From positions 1 through 50,864 of the forward strand of contig CAJQOS010000047.1 in the NCBI GenBank assembly GCA_905479975.1: a stretch of 50,864 nucleotides of DNA, read 5' to 3'. Positions 8,529-17,211 of this stretch are shown here, piece after piece. The first letter of the stretch is position 1. Each line of letters starts with the position of its first letter. This DNA comes from an uncultured Puniceicoccaceae bacterium. GTDB lineage: Bacteria; Verrucomicrobiota; Verrucomicrobiia; Opitutales; Coraliomargaritaceae. The notes under the pieces are model-generated. The model was not told where the DNA came from, searched no databases, and worked only from the letters and a program-made list of their open reading frames with translations. The translations under genes were made by a program, and so were the position numbers.

Positions 8529-8932
8529 AGTTGCGAGATAAAACAAGATGAAGGGAAATGTGAAGCCATTGAAGTGTAAAAATCGCCCATTAGGACTGAA
8601 CCACGGATCATGATGCTGAAATAAGGTGAACTGCTAGCTCGGGTATTCATAGGCATCCAATCGCAACGGCACTATTTTCGTCTAGACAGCTCTGTATATA
8701 ATACTGCACAGTAGTGTCTAGGGACGAATCAAAGAACCGCCGAAAAAAAATACGTGATCGGTGAATACAATACATCCGCGACAGAATCATCGTCGAGATG
8801 ACCGCACGCGATCACTTTCAAGCCAACGATTTGACGCTAAAGTGAATGCTAATATAATCCGCGTTAGCTGTCCCATAAAGCATGACCACCCAGCGATCAC
8901 CCAACTCTAACCAGCAACCACACGACACCATC
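8529..8932. promoter_or_regulatory. divergent promoter region between tetR and the MBL/FadL operon
   Basis: This 404-bp spacer has no convincing gene. It contains the imperfect palindrome TTCGTC-TAGACA ... TGTCTA-GG-GACGAA (8677-8688 and 8715-8728). The inner CTAGACA/TGTCTAG arms match exactly, and TATAAT lies between them at 8697-8702. No good -35 box is spaced to the TATAAT on either strand. The symmetric arms around an AT-rich centre are what a dimeric repressor such as the adjacent TetR protein could bind; that is inference. Confidence 0.5.
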
Positions 8933-10225
8933 ATGAAAACTACCAAATTCGGACTCTCCACACGGATTGCTGCCGCCACTCTCTTCTGCTGCGGCATCAT
9001 TACCGGACTCTACCTTGCAGGGGTAGATGATACTTCGTTTCAGCTACAGGCGGCCGAGGCAGAGAAACCGCCCCTTAAAACCGAGCCCATGAGCTCTCCG
9101 ACCGCAACCCGCGAGCGCAACTTTTACGCACCCAACAGCGAAGCCCTTTTGCCGGACGAGATGCGCCTGATTGCTTGCGGCACTGGAATGCCCACGGCGC
9201 GCCCGAAGCAAGCTGCGACGTGCTTTCTACTCGAACTGGGCAACGGCGACAAATTCCTCTTCGACATCGGAACGGGGTCTGCAGAGCGCCTTTCCGCGCT
9301 TCAGATCCCCTACAACTACCTCGACAAAGTCTTCTTGAGCCATCTACATTCGGACCACTTCGGAGACATGGATGCACTATTCGTCGGCGGCGCCCTCATG
9401 GGCCGACAAAAGCCACTACGCGTCTGGGGGCCGAGCGGCGACACACCGGAACGGGGCACGGCATACGCGCTGGATCACCTCTACAAAGCGCTAACATGGG
9501 ACCTTGATGGCCGAAAAGGAATCACCGACCCACGCGGCTACGTCCCCTTTGAAGTGACCGAGTTTGACTACAAAGGAATCAACGAAATCGTCTATCAAGA
9601 AAACGGTGTGACGGTTCGATCGATCCCAGCCATCCACTCGCTGGACGGACCTGTCAGTTATATCCTTGAGTGGAACGATTTTAAATTCGTCTTCGGCGGC
9701 GATACTTATCCGAACCAGTGGTTCGCAGAATATGCAAAAGATGCAGACTTAGTCATACACGAGTGCTTCATCACTGTCCCCGCCCTGGTTGAAAAATTCA
9801 AATTCACCCCTCAAGGCGCACTGGATGTGGGCACCCAAGTCCACACCGCGCCTGAGGCCTACGGTAAAATGATGTCGATCGTAAAGCCACGCATGGCGGT
9901 CGCGTTTCACTTCTTCAATGACTTCGACACCGCACCGGACATCGAAAGTCGGATTCGCACGACCTACGACGGTCCACTGAGCCTTTCCACAGACTACATG
10001 GTCTGGAATATCACCAAAGACACAATCCGCACGCGGATGACGATTTTCGATGAAGACGTCTGGCCCCCCACACCCACCGAGAAACCACTCGTGCCCGATC
10101 CAAGTCTAAGAATTCCATTCTCGGAGTTTATCGTAAACGGCAAATACGACATGAAGGACGTAATCCAACCCATCTACGATGAGACCAACGAGCAATATAA
10201 CCTCAAAGAGACTCAAGGAGAGTAG
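8933..10225 (+). CDS. secreted MBL-fold metallohydrolase (paralogue 2)
   Basis: A metallo-beta-lactamase-fold hydrolase of 430 residues. I chose the ATG at 8933, which starts a signal sequence (MKTTKFGLSTRIAAATLFCC); the ATG at 8882 adds 17 polar residues. Key segments are LIACGTGMPTARPKQAATCF, GNGDKFLFDIGTGSAE, the metal motif HLHSDHFGD, GGDTYPNQWF, VIHECF and VAFHFF, which supply the usual His/Asp ligands for two metals. The substrate cannot be read from the sequence; related folds act on aryl sulfates, phosphodiesters or lactones. It opens a four-gene operon with a beta-barrel, a FadL-type channel and another MBL copy. It may belong to the family labelled after guanitoxin GntH, which I could not check. 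Confidence 0.88.
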   Translation: MKTTKFGLSTRIAAATLFCCGIITGLYLAGVDDTSFQLQAAEAEKPPLKTEPMSSPTATRERNFYAPNSEALLPDEMRLIACGTGMPTARPKQAATCFLLELGNGDKFLFDIGTGSAERLSALQIPYNYLDKVFLSHLHSDHFGDMDALFVGGALMGRQKPLRVWGPSGDTPERGTAYALDHLYKALTWDLDGRKGITDPRGYVPFEVTEFDYKGINEIVYQENGVTVRSIPAIHSLDGPVSYILEWNDFKFVFGGDTYPNQWFAEYAKDADLVIHECFITVPALVEKFKFTPQGALDVGTQVHTAPEAYGKMMSIVKPRMAVAFHFFNDFDTAPDIESRIRTTYDGPLSLSTDYMVWNITKDTIRTRMTIFDEDVWPPTPTEKPLVPDPSLRIPFSEFIVNGKYDMKDVIQPIYDETNEQYNLKETQGE

Positions 10226-10281
10226 AGCCCTCGATTCTTTGCTCTGCCGGTATTACGACGCACCACAAATGTGACTCATCA

Positions 10282-11049
10282 ATGACAACGCACCACAAAT
10301 CAGCCCACAAACAACTCTCTCTGGCGCAAGCGATCACACTCCTTGCCATAAGCCTGTTCGGCACTGCCAGCTTAACGGCAGCAGGAGAAAATGCCTCCAA
10401 TCCGCTCGCCGCTGTCGACAACACCGACGTGCGCTTCCAATACTTCGATGTCGGCGACGGCGTCGATCGCTACGACTCATGGCTCGATGGTTCGTATATG
10501 TTGTCCCCGAAACTGAAGCTCAAATATGAGCTGCACTATTGGGACACCAATGCAACAGGCCAAACCGAGAACGGTTTCGAGACATTCCATTTCAAACCAA
10601 TCTACTTCCCCACCCAAGGCGAAATTGGCGAGTGGAAATACAAACTGGCCGTAGGGGGAGAATGGATCGTCGGCTTTGACAACGAAGATGATGGCATCGG
10701 CACCGGTTCCGATCAGATCGCCCCCTTAGTCGGAGTCGCGCTAGTGAAAGGAAATACAGTGATCGTGCCCCTCGTGCAGCATTTCGTATCCTATACTGGG
10801 CCAGACACCAACCAAACTGCATTTCGCCTGATTGCCATCCAATCACTGCCCAACAACTTCTGGGGCAAGATCGATGCCAAGGTCCCTGTCGACTGGGAGA
10901 ATGACGAGGAAATCCCGGCAACACTCGAACTCCAACTAGGGCACATGTTCAACCCTGGCTTTGGCATTTACGTTGATAGCCTCGCTGGCATCGGCGGCGA
11001 CCAACCTTACGACTGGGGCGTCGGCGTCGGTTGCCGCTTCAATTATTAA
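10282..11049 (+). CDS. outer-membrane beta-barrel protein of unknown function
   Basis: The protein has 255 residues with a signal peptide (QLSLAQAITLLAISLFGTASLTAAG). Alternating hydrophobic/polar beta-strands run to an aromatic C-terminus (GVGVGCRFNY), as expected for a small outer-membrane barrel. Strand-like segments such as LKLKYELHYWDT, YKLAVGGEWIVGF and LELQLGHMF support this. No named family is recognised. It lies 56 nt after the MBL gene and 104 nt before the FadL-type gene. A 13-nt sequence (ACGCACCACAAAT) occurs at 10258-10270 and again at 10288-10300, straddling the start codon. Confidence 0.75.
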   Translation: MTTHHKSAHKQLSLAQAITLLAISLFGTASLTAAGENASNPLAAVDNTDVRFQYFDVGDGVDRYDSWLDGSYMLSPKLKLKYELHYWDTNATGQTENGFETFHFKPIYFPTQGEIGEWKYKLAVGGEWIVGFDNEDDGIGTGSDQIAPLVGVALVKGNTVIVPLVQHFVSYTGPDTNQTAFRLIAIQSLPNNFWGKIDAKVPVDWENDEEIPATLELQLGHMFNPGFGIYVDSLAGIGGDQPYDWGVGVGCRFNY

Positions 11050-11153
11050 GTTTAGAGCAGTCAGGAAGGCAAATATCCCACACCAGATTCACATTGCCAG
11101 ACCAACTCAATTAACCTAATCGTGACAGGGTAAACCATCTAACCGACAAAACC

Positions 11154-12389
11154 ATGAAACAGCTGCCACTACGATCCGCCCTCGCCCTGACCGCAATCTG
11201 CTCCACCGCCAGCCTATCCGGCGCAGGGTTTTATCTCTCCGAGGTCGGCACGCCCGGCAGTCTCGGCACCGCGGGTGTCGGCAATGTCGTCAACAACTTC
11301 GCCGCCGATTCCGCATGGACCAATCCAGCCGGCATGACCGGCGTGCACGAAGACCAAATCATGATGGGTGCCTCCGTCATCGCAGCCAACATTCGCTTCG
11401 ATGCATCCTCGAAGACCACGGCCGATGGCGGCGATGGTGGCAATGCTGGCGAAGTCGTCGCAGCACCTGGCCTATTCGGCACCAAGAAGATCACCGACGA
11501 GCTCTGGGTCGGAATGGGGATCGCAGGCACCTCGGGAGGCGGCATGAACTACGACAACGACTGGGCCGGACGTTATGGCGCCACCGATGTCGAACTCATG
11601 GGCATCGGTTTCTCTCCCTCCGCAGCCTACAAAATCAGCGACAAACTCTCGATTGGTGCAGGCGTCAGCATTATCTACACACAGTTCAGTGAAACGATCG
11701 CCATCAACAAGCCCATGGACAGCGACGGTCGCGTCAAATTCGACGAACTAGACGACTGGGGCTACCAACCCTTCGCCGGCATCCAATTTCAACTGACTGA
11801 GCAATTATTACTCGGCGTCGTCTACCGCGCAGAGATGGACGTCGACCTCGAAGGCGACATCAAGTTCAGAAACATGCCAGCAGCGACTGCGAACGACATG
11901 AAACTCTCGTGGGACAATCCACAAACGATCGAAGCCGCACTCCGCTACGATATCGACGAGCACTGGATGGTCGCAGTCAACGGCGGTTGGCAGGATTGGT
12001 CGATTTTCAGCAAAAACCAGATCGACGTCGATGGCCCAGCCGCAGACCCCGCAACACTCGATCGCAACTGGCAAGACACCTGGCATGCCGGCATCGCAGC
12101 CGCCTATACCGTCGACAACAGCCGCTACTCAGTCGGCTTCAGCTATGAAAGCTCCCCGGTCGAGGATGAAGACCGCACTGTCGATCTACCGATGGATGAA
12201 CAGTTCAAATTCTCAGCCTCTTATGCGTGGGACGGCCACAAGCAATGGAGCTACGCCGTCGGCGCGACCCTTTACTACCTCGGCGACGGCAAGATCGAAG
12301 AGCAAAATACTCAAGGCGTCATCGTCGATGGTGAATACGACACCAACTATATGATCATCGCTGGCATGACTGCGCGCTACCGCTTCTAA
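11154..12389 (+). CDS. FadL/OMPP1/TodX-family outer-membrane channel
   Basis: The protein has 411 residues with a signal peptide (LRSALALTAICSTASLSGAG). The family N-terminus follows: GFYLSEVGTPGSLGTAGVGN, then DSAWTNPAGMTG, the 'NPAGM' plug segment typical of FadL/TodX. A 14-strand barrel is expected, and the C-terminus ends in an aromatic residue (MTARYRF). These channels take up long-chain fatty acids, aromatic hydrocarbons or other hydrophobic compounds. Being flanked by two MBL hydrolases suggests that the operon imports and hydrolyses a hydrophobic ester-like or sulfate-like substrate; that link is inferred. Confidence 0.92.
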   Translation: MKQLPLRSALALTAICSTASLSGAGFYLSEVGTPGSLGTAGVGNVVNNFAADSAWTNPAGMTGVHEDQIMMGASVIAANIRFDASSKTTADGGDGGNAGEVVAAPGLFGTKKITDELWVGMGIAGTSGGGMNYDNDWAGRYGATDVELMGIGFSPSAAYKISDKLSIGAGVSIIYTQFSETIAINKPMDSDGRVKFDELDDWGYQPFAGIQFQLTEQLLLGVVYRAEMDVDLEGDIKFRNMPAATANDMKLSWDNPQTIEAALRYDIDEHWMVAVNGGWQDWSIFSKNQIDVDGPAADPATLDRNWQDTWHAGIAAAYTVDNSRYSVGFSYESSPVEDEDRTVDLPMDEQFKFSASYAWDGHKQWSYAVGATLYYLGDGKIEEQNTQGVIVDGEYDTNYMIIAGMTARYRF

Positions 12390-12519
12390 AGCAGCCTGCG
12401 AGTTGCGACTTCGGCAACGAAGAGAAGGCATCGATCCACCATCCCATTGACTATCATTCCCCCTGACTCGCTAAAACTGTGATTATTTACACCTTCGCGT
12501 GTTTTTATGACCGGACCGT

Positions 12520-12535
12520 TGGACAGTGATGTCCA
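12520..12535. promoter_or_regulatory. possible operator: TGGACA-GTGA-TGTCCA
   Basis: An exact 6-bp inverted repeat with a 4-nt spacer lies 56 nt before the second MBL start. Its half-site (GGACA/TGTCC) resembles the TAGACA/TGTCTA arms at 8677-8728, so both may bind the same regulator. No promoter boxes are clear. Confidence 0.35.
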
Positions 12536-12590
12536 GATGGGTTAACTTGCGTTTGCTTTTTTGAACTCACTCACCCGAACCCGAAGAAAC

Positions 12591-13805
12591 ATGAAAAAAA
12601 TACTGTTCGCAGCATTGGCCCTCATCGGCCTGCAAGTCAGCACTCCCAGCGACACATTCGCAGCTGGTGGAGTCGTCAAAGATCCAACAGGAACCGCGCC
12701 TGATCGCTATGCTTACTACCCCGGCACTGAAGAGCTCAAGAAGGATGAGATCCGCCTGATCGCCTGCGGCACAGGACTGCCCGCGGCCCGCCGCGATCAA
12801 GCAGCCACCTGCTGGTTGGTCGAAACAGGGAACGGCGACAAGTTCCTGTTTGACATTGGCTCCGGCTCGATGGTCAACGTCGCGGCACTGATGATTCCAT
12901 ATGACTTCCTAGACAAAGTCTTCCTGACTCACCTACACACCGACCACTGGGGTGACTTGAGCACACTGTGGGCAGGCGGATGGACCGCAGGTCGCACGCA
13001 ACCGCTACGTGTCTGGGGCCCGACCGGCCAGACCGAAGACATGGGCACCGCCTATGCGATCAAACACTTCCTCAAAGCCTATAATTGGGATGCCAAAACA
13101 CGCGACTTCGTGCTCAGCCCCAAGCCCGGTGAAATCACTGTCAAGGAGTTTGATTACAAGGGTATCAACGCAATCGTCTACCAAGAAAACGGCGTCACCA
13201 TTCGCTCGATCCCAGCAATCCACGCAGGTGATGGCCCCGTCAGCTTCATCCTTGAGTATGCCGGCTTGAAACTCGTGATCGGCGGCGACACATTCCCGAA
13301 CAAGTGGTTCATCGAACATGCCGCAGGCGCAGACGTCGCGATCCATGAAACCTTCCTCACTCCACCAGACTTGGTGAAGTTCTATGGCCAATCACCGGGT
13401 CAAGCACTCGGAGTCGGCACACAGATCCACACCTCGCCACAGGCATTCGGCAAAGTGATGAGCACCATCCAACCACGCCACGCGATCGGCTATCACTTCT
13501 TCAATGAACAAGGCACGCATGACAACATTCTGCGCGGGGTCTTGCAAACCTACGACGGCCCGCTCTCGCTGGCGACCGACAACATGGTGTGGAACATCAC
13601 CAAAGACAGCATCGTCGAGCGCATGGTCATCTCACCCGACCAAGCATGGTCAGTGAACGGCCCGAACAAACCACCAAGCCCTCCAGCCAAAGGCAGCATC
13701 CCCGACCCGATCTCGGATTGGATTAAGTCAGGTCGCTGGCAGCCAGCCGAAGCGGCACAAGCCGACATGGTGAATAAATTCAAAAAAGAGAACGGCATGC
13801 AGTAA
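12591..13805 (+). CDS. secreted MBL-fold metallohydrolase (paralogue 3)
   Basis: The protein has 404 residues. The start at 12591 gives a clean signal peptide (MKKILFAALALIGLQVSTPS); the upstream in-frame start at 12561 would prefix it with charged residues. It is closely similar throughout to the gene at 8933: LIACGTGLPAARRDQAATCW, GNGDKFLFDIGSGSMVN, HLHTDHWGD, GGDTFPNKWF, AIHETF and AIGYHFF. It is the last gene of the operon and is followed by a strong terminator at 13864. Keeping two intact paralogues in one operon suggests different substrates or redox/metal conditions. Confidence 0.88.
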   Translation: MKKILFAALALIGLQVSTPSDTFAAGGVVKDPTGTAPDRYAYYPGTEELKKDEIRLIACGTGLPAARRDQAATCWLVETGNGDKFLFDIGSGSMVNVAALMIPYDFLDKVFLTHLHTDHWGDLSTLWAGGWTAGRTQPLRVWGPTGQTEDMGTAYAIKHFLKAYNWDAKTRDFVLSPKPGEITVKEFDYKGINAIVYQENGVTIRSIPAIHAGDGPVSFILEYAGLKLVIGGDTFPNKWFIEHAAGADVAIHETFLTPPDLVKFYGQSPGQALGVGTQIHTSPQAFGKVMSTIQPRHAIGYHFFNEQGTHDNILRGVLQTYDGPLSLATDNMVWNITKDSIVERMVISPDQAWSVNGPNKPPSPPAKGSIPDPISDWIKSGRWQPAEAAQADMVNKFKKENGMQ

Positions 13806-13863
13806 GCGCTTCCGCGCCTGAATCTCAAACGAGCAGCGGCAAGCGCACTCAATCCAACAGAAC

Positions 13864-13890
13864 CGCCTCTCACTGAGAGGCGTTTTTTTT
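13864..13890 (+). terminator. rho-independent terminator
   Basis: An 8-bp GC-rich stem (CGCCTCTC / GAGAGGCG, 13864-13871 and 13875-13882) with a 3-nt loop is followed by eight T's. It ends the MBL/FadL operon. Confidence 0.93.
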
Positions 13891-14020
13891 GATCCATGAC
13901 ACACCCGAACTCCGCGTGATCAAAGGTTAAAACATTGCCTCTCTCCCCCAAAATAAAATAGATAACTACGACTCGTCGTGATGAATACAAAATCACACGT
14001 TTGCTTCTGACCACCCCACC

Positions 14021-15739
14021 ATGCACGCCACGACATATCGGTTTTCACACACTACGCTACGCTTAGCACTGTGCGTAGCCTACTGCGTAAGTGCATACCT
14101 ACATGCGGCAAGCACGGCAGAAAGCAATGTGGTGAACGTCGAAGAGGCTCCCGTTAGCTCGCCGACACGCGACACCCCAGAAGTCCAGACGACTCCTCCC
14201 CCCCGAATAGAGCCAGAGCCTCAACAAGAGACAATCGCTCCCCCTGCGCTAGATACACCCGAGGACTCTTCCGAACGCGTCGGCTTCGGCAGCAGCACCT
14301 CTCCACTCGACGCGGAACCAAGCGCTAAAGTAGAAGCACCTGCCACTCCTGAAGAACCAGCTCAAGCCGCACCGGACGAGCAAAGTGCTTCCCCGCACAC
14401 GGAGCCTCCCGTCACCAGCAAGCCAGAGAAAGCGCCGCAAAAAAAAGTGCCCACACACACGACTCCATCCCAGAGTGACCCACCCGTTGCCGCAATCGAT
14501 GAAGTCGACGACTCTTCGGAACGCGTCGGGTTCGACCAAGACACTTCGCCGCTCGCGAAAGACGCGCCCCGGCGAACCGACGTATTACACCAAACAGGCA
14601 TCCCATTTGTTGACGATACGGTATATTTCATCGCACCGCGCGCTTACTATCGCTACTTCGACTCCGGCAATGGCGACACATCCGAGGCCTTCGCTATGGG
14701 CGGGAGCGCAGGCCTTAAGTCTGGTATGTTTAAAGACTTTGCCTCAATCCGCCTCACCACGCACACGTCGCAAAAAGTCATGTCCACCAGCGACGACCAA
14801 GACGATGACAATAGCGCAGGCCTACTGCAAGGAAACGACAGTTATTCGGTGATCACTGAAGCGAATCTAAACCTGAAGATCCAGAAGGCAAACATCAGGT
14901 TAGGCATCCAACGCATCGACCTGCCCTATATCAATTCCAACGACGCTCGTATGGTGCCGAACACATTTAAGGCATACACCGTCCAATCAAAGCCCACCGA
15001 AAATATAGGATTCGAATTGGGCTATGTGGATGGGATGCGCGAACGAACGGGCTCGGACTACGAATCACTCTCCGAACAAGCTGGCGCGGACGACTCCGAC
15101 GAAGGCGTCTACATGCTCGGAGCTCGTTACACCTTCAACGACAGCGCCAATATAGGCTTCGTCGAAATCAACAACCCGGACGTCCTCAATGTTTTCTACA
15201 TTGAAGCCAATACCCTCCTCCCATGGTTTGACCTGATACAATTTGATGCCGGCTTCCAATTCACTGACCAACGCAGCATCGGTAATGAACTTCTGGGCGA
15301 CGTCACCATTCAACAATACGGATTCAAATTACGCGCCCGCTACGAAAAACTAGTCAGCACATTGGTGTTCACACACACAGGCTCTAACAGCGAAATCCTC
15401 AAGCCCTGGGGCGGCTCCCCCAGCTACAACTCGATGATGATCTCCGACTTCGACCGCGCTGGCGAAAAGGCTGTCGGCGGCAGTCTGAGCTACCGCTTCT
15501 CAGGTAAAGCGAATGAAGGCTTCGTTTCCTCCGTGCGCTGGACCTACGGCAACACGCCCGACAGCGGTAAGAACGCCTCGTCCGATCAATACGAAATCAA
15601 TTGGAACTTCGACTACTACCCGAAAACCATACCGAACCTCTGGTTTCGATTGCGAACTGCCAGAAATTACCAAGACGACTCGGACAGCGACGACGCGAAA
15701 GACGTGCGCCTCATCGTTAACTATGTGAAGACCTTCTAA
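14021..15739 (+). CDS. OprD-like outer-membrane porin with Pro-rich N-terminal extension
   Basis: The protein has 572 residues. A signal-like segment (LRLALCVAYCVSAYLHAAS) is followed by about 150 residues rich in Pro, Glu and Ala, and then a barrel of about 390 residues. The barrel has OprD-family traits, notably IDLPYINSNDARMVPNTFKAYTV, and ends in Phe (NYVKTF). OprD-type porins pass small organic molecules or peptides. The Pro-rich region, which may span the periplasm or reach peptidoglycan, holds two copies of a 15-residue motif: DSSERVGFGSSTSPL (82-96) and DSSERVGFDQDTSPL (164-178). It starts 130 nt after the terminator and so has its own promoter, but it may serve the same uptake process as the FadL channel. 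Confidence 0.8.
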   Translation: MHATTYRFSHTTLRLALCVAYCVSAYLHAASTAESNVVNVEEAPVSSPTRDTPEVQTTPPPRIEPEPQQETIAPPALDTPEDSSERVGFGSSTSPLDAEPSAKVEAPATPEEPAQAAPDEQSASPHTEPPVTSKPEKAPQKKVPTHTTPSQSDPPVAAIDEVDDSSERVGFDQDTSPLAKDAPRRTDVLHQTGIPFVDDTVYFIAPRAYYRYFDSGNGDTSEAFAMGGSAGLKSGMFKDFASIRLTTHTSQKVMSTSDDQDDDNSAGLLQGNDSYSVITEANLNLKIQKANIRLGIQRIDLPYINSNDARMVPNTFKAYTVQSKPTENIGFELGYVDGMRERTGSDYESLSEQAGADDSDEGVYMLGARYTFNDSANIGFVEINNPDVLNVFYIEANTLLPWFDLIQFDAGFQFTDQRSIGNELLGDVTIQQYGFKLRARYEKLVSTLVFTHTGSNSEILKPWGGSPSYNSMMISDFDRAGEKAVGGSLSYRFSGKANEGFVSSVRWTYGNTPDSGKNASSDQYEINWNFDYYPKTIPNLWFRLRTARNYQDDSDSDDAKDVRLIVNYVKTF

Positions 15740-15797
15740 CGAAGGATTTTGATGGTTTGCCTTTGCACGCAGACCTGCCACAGTATCAGCTATCAAT

Positions 15798-16349
15798 ATG
15801 AAAACCGCGTCTCGAATTCTGTTACTACTACCGCTCCTCTTCGCACTCGTCGGCTGCGTCTCCCCTGTCCGTGTCGACTACGACCGCGAGGCGGCACAAA
15901 AATTCTATAGCTACCAATGCTTCGAGGTCGATACACGCGAACAACGCTCCAACTATCAAGACATCGTGCTCAGCCCCATCGTTGACCGCCGTATCGAGCG
16001 GGAACTCAACGCGGTGCTCAAAATGCGCGGTTTCTCTAATAGCTGCGCAAAGCCGGACTTCCGCGTCACCTTTAACACCACCAAGAAAACCGTCACCGAG
16101 CTCAACGACCTAGGCGTCGGCCCCTCCCCGTATCGCCGCTACCCGTATCGCGGCTACGGCGGCTACTCGAATGTGCAAATCGACCAATACGAGGAAGGCA
16201 CCTTCATCGTCGACATCATCGATGAAGCGAGCAAGGAGCTCGTCTGGCGTGGTGCGTACGTCAAGCGCCTCGGCTGGCACGCACCGACCGACGCCGAAAT
16301 TCGCGAAATCATCATCGAAACTCTGGCGCAATTCCCGCCAGCGGGATAG
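15798..16349 (+). CDS. DUF4136 lipoprotein
   Basis: A lipoprotein of 183 residues: signal MKTASRILLLLPLLFALVG with Cys20 in the lipobox (LVGC). Then comes the DUF4136 pattern: VDYDREAAQKFYSYQCF near the start, ERELNAVLKMRGF in the middle, and a C-terminal half ending WRGAYVKRLG...IREIIIETLAQFPP. A Tyr/Gly/Arg-rich stretch (SPYRRYPYRGYGGYSN) interrupts it at about residue 112. Function is unknown; such proteins are envelope-anchored. It follows the porin by 58 nt and may be cotranscribed. Confidence 0.88.
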   Translation: MKTASRILLLLPLLFALVGCVSPVRVDYDREAAQKFYSYQCFEVDTREQRSNYQDIVLSPIVDRRIERELNAVLKMRGFSNSCAKPDFRVTFNTTKKTVTELNDLGVGPSPYRRYPYRGYGGYSNVQIDQYEEGTFIVDIIDEASKELVWRGAYVKRLGWHAPTDAEIREIIIETLAQFPPAG

Positions 16350-16432
16350 GTAATGTCAAAAACGTAGCGCGGTGTGCTCGGTCGAGCTTGTCGAAACCTT
16401 TAGCCTGCGAGCCGAGCCTGAGCACCGTGCCT

Positions 16433-16466
16433 CTCCGACGCACTGCGCCTAAAGAACGCAGCTACA
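16433..16466 (+). repeat. 34-bp dispersed repeat, copy 1
   Basis: This 34-nt segment (CTCCGACGCACTGCGCCTAA...) matches the minus strand of 36180-36213 at 32 of 34 positions. It contains a small internal inverted repeat (CTGCG ... CGCAG). It sits in the 215-bp gap before thrH, which otherwise shows only a loose GC-rich palindrome around 16368-16430. Confidence 0.75.
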
Positions 16467-16564
16467 GACCTTGCTAGTATCACATCATACAGAAAGCACC
16501 TCCACAGCTGAACCAAAGCCTGATTGAGATTGACTTAGATGCCGATTCTAGCGGTTTTGAAGGC

Positions 16565-17164
16565 ATGAATATCGTATGTCTTGACCTTGAGGGAGTGTTG
16601 ATCCCTGAAATTTGGATCGCCTTCGCGGAAAAAACCGGGATCGAAGCCCTCAAGCGCACCACGCGTGACGAGCCTTGCTACGATACACTCATGCGCTATC
16701 GCTTGGACATTCTCGACAAAGAAGGCTTCAAGCTGGCCGATATCGAAGAAGTCATCGGCACGCTCGATCCACTCCCCGGCGCAAAGGAATTTGTCGAGTG
16801 GGTGACTTCACAGACACGTCTCGTCATCCTCTCGGATACGTTCAGCCAATTTGCAGGCCCACTCATGGCCAAGCTCGGCAACCCCACCCTGTTCTGCCAC
16901 GACCTCGTGATTGATGAAACCGGCCGAATCGCGGACACCAAGCTCCGCCTGCCCGATCACAAGCGCAAGGCCGTCGAAGCCTTCCGCGCATTGAACTTCG
17001 ACACCATCGCAGCCGGCGACTCTTACAACGACCTCTCCATGATCGATTGCGCCGACGAAGGCCTGCTGTTCTGCCCGCCGGATCGCTTGACCGAAGAACG
17101 CCCCGAGCTACCGGTCGCCCGCAACCACGCAGAGTTGCAGGCAATCATCGCTGCGAAGCTTTAA
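16565..17164 (+). CDS. thrH: phosphoserine phosphatase / homoserine phosphotransferase ThrH
   Basis: A HAD-superfamily enzyme of 199 residues, the usual ThrH length. The nucleophile motif is in CLDLEGVLIPEIW (Asp7), motif II is LVILSDTFSQF, and motif IV is AAGDSYNDLSMI. ThrH from Pseudomonas dephosphorylates phosphoserine and can transfer phosphate to homoserine, serving serine and threonine synthesis. Glu9 in place of the second Asp (DLEG) is the feature that marks ThrH among SerB-like phosphatases. It is followed 47 nt downstream by a Dabb-domain gene. Confidence 0.93.
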   Translation: MNIVCLDLEGVLIPEIWIAFAEKTGIEALKRTTRDEPCYDTLMRYRLDILDKEGFKLADIEEVIGTLDPLPGAKEFVEWVTSQTRLVILSDTFSQFAGPLMAKLGNPTLFCHDLVIDETGRIADTKLRLPDHKRKAVEAFRALNFDTIAAGDSYNDLSMIDCADEGLLFCPPDRLTEERPELPVARNHAELQAIIAAKL

Positions 17165-17211
17165 GTTTTAAGTTTTACTCACCCCACAAACAACAAACAC
17201 CCCAACAACAC

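Noticed and set aside
7878-8579. Plus-strand frame of 233 codons opposite tetR
   Set aside because: It is the mirror of the TetR gene, with His- and Arg-rich low-quality translation.
8694-8702. Standard sigma-70 promoter using TATAAT at 8697
   Set aside because: No -35 box lies at 16-18 nt on either strand; the motif is better explained as the centre of a dyad.
10592-10924. Minus-strand open frames opposite the beta-barrel, FadL and MBL genes
   Set aside because: They are rich in Arg, Pro, Ser and Cys, show no family features, and lie antisense to genes with clear motifs.
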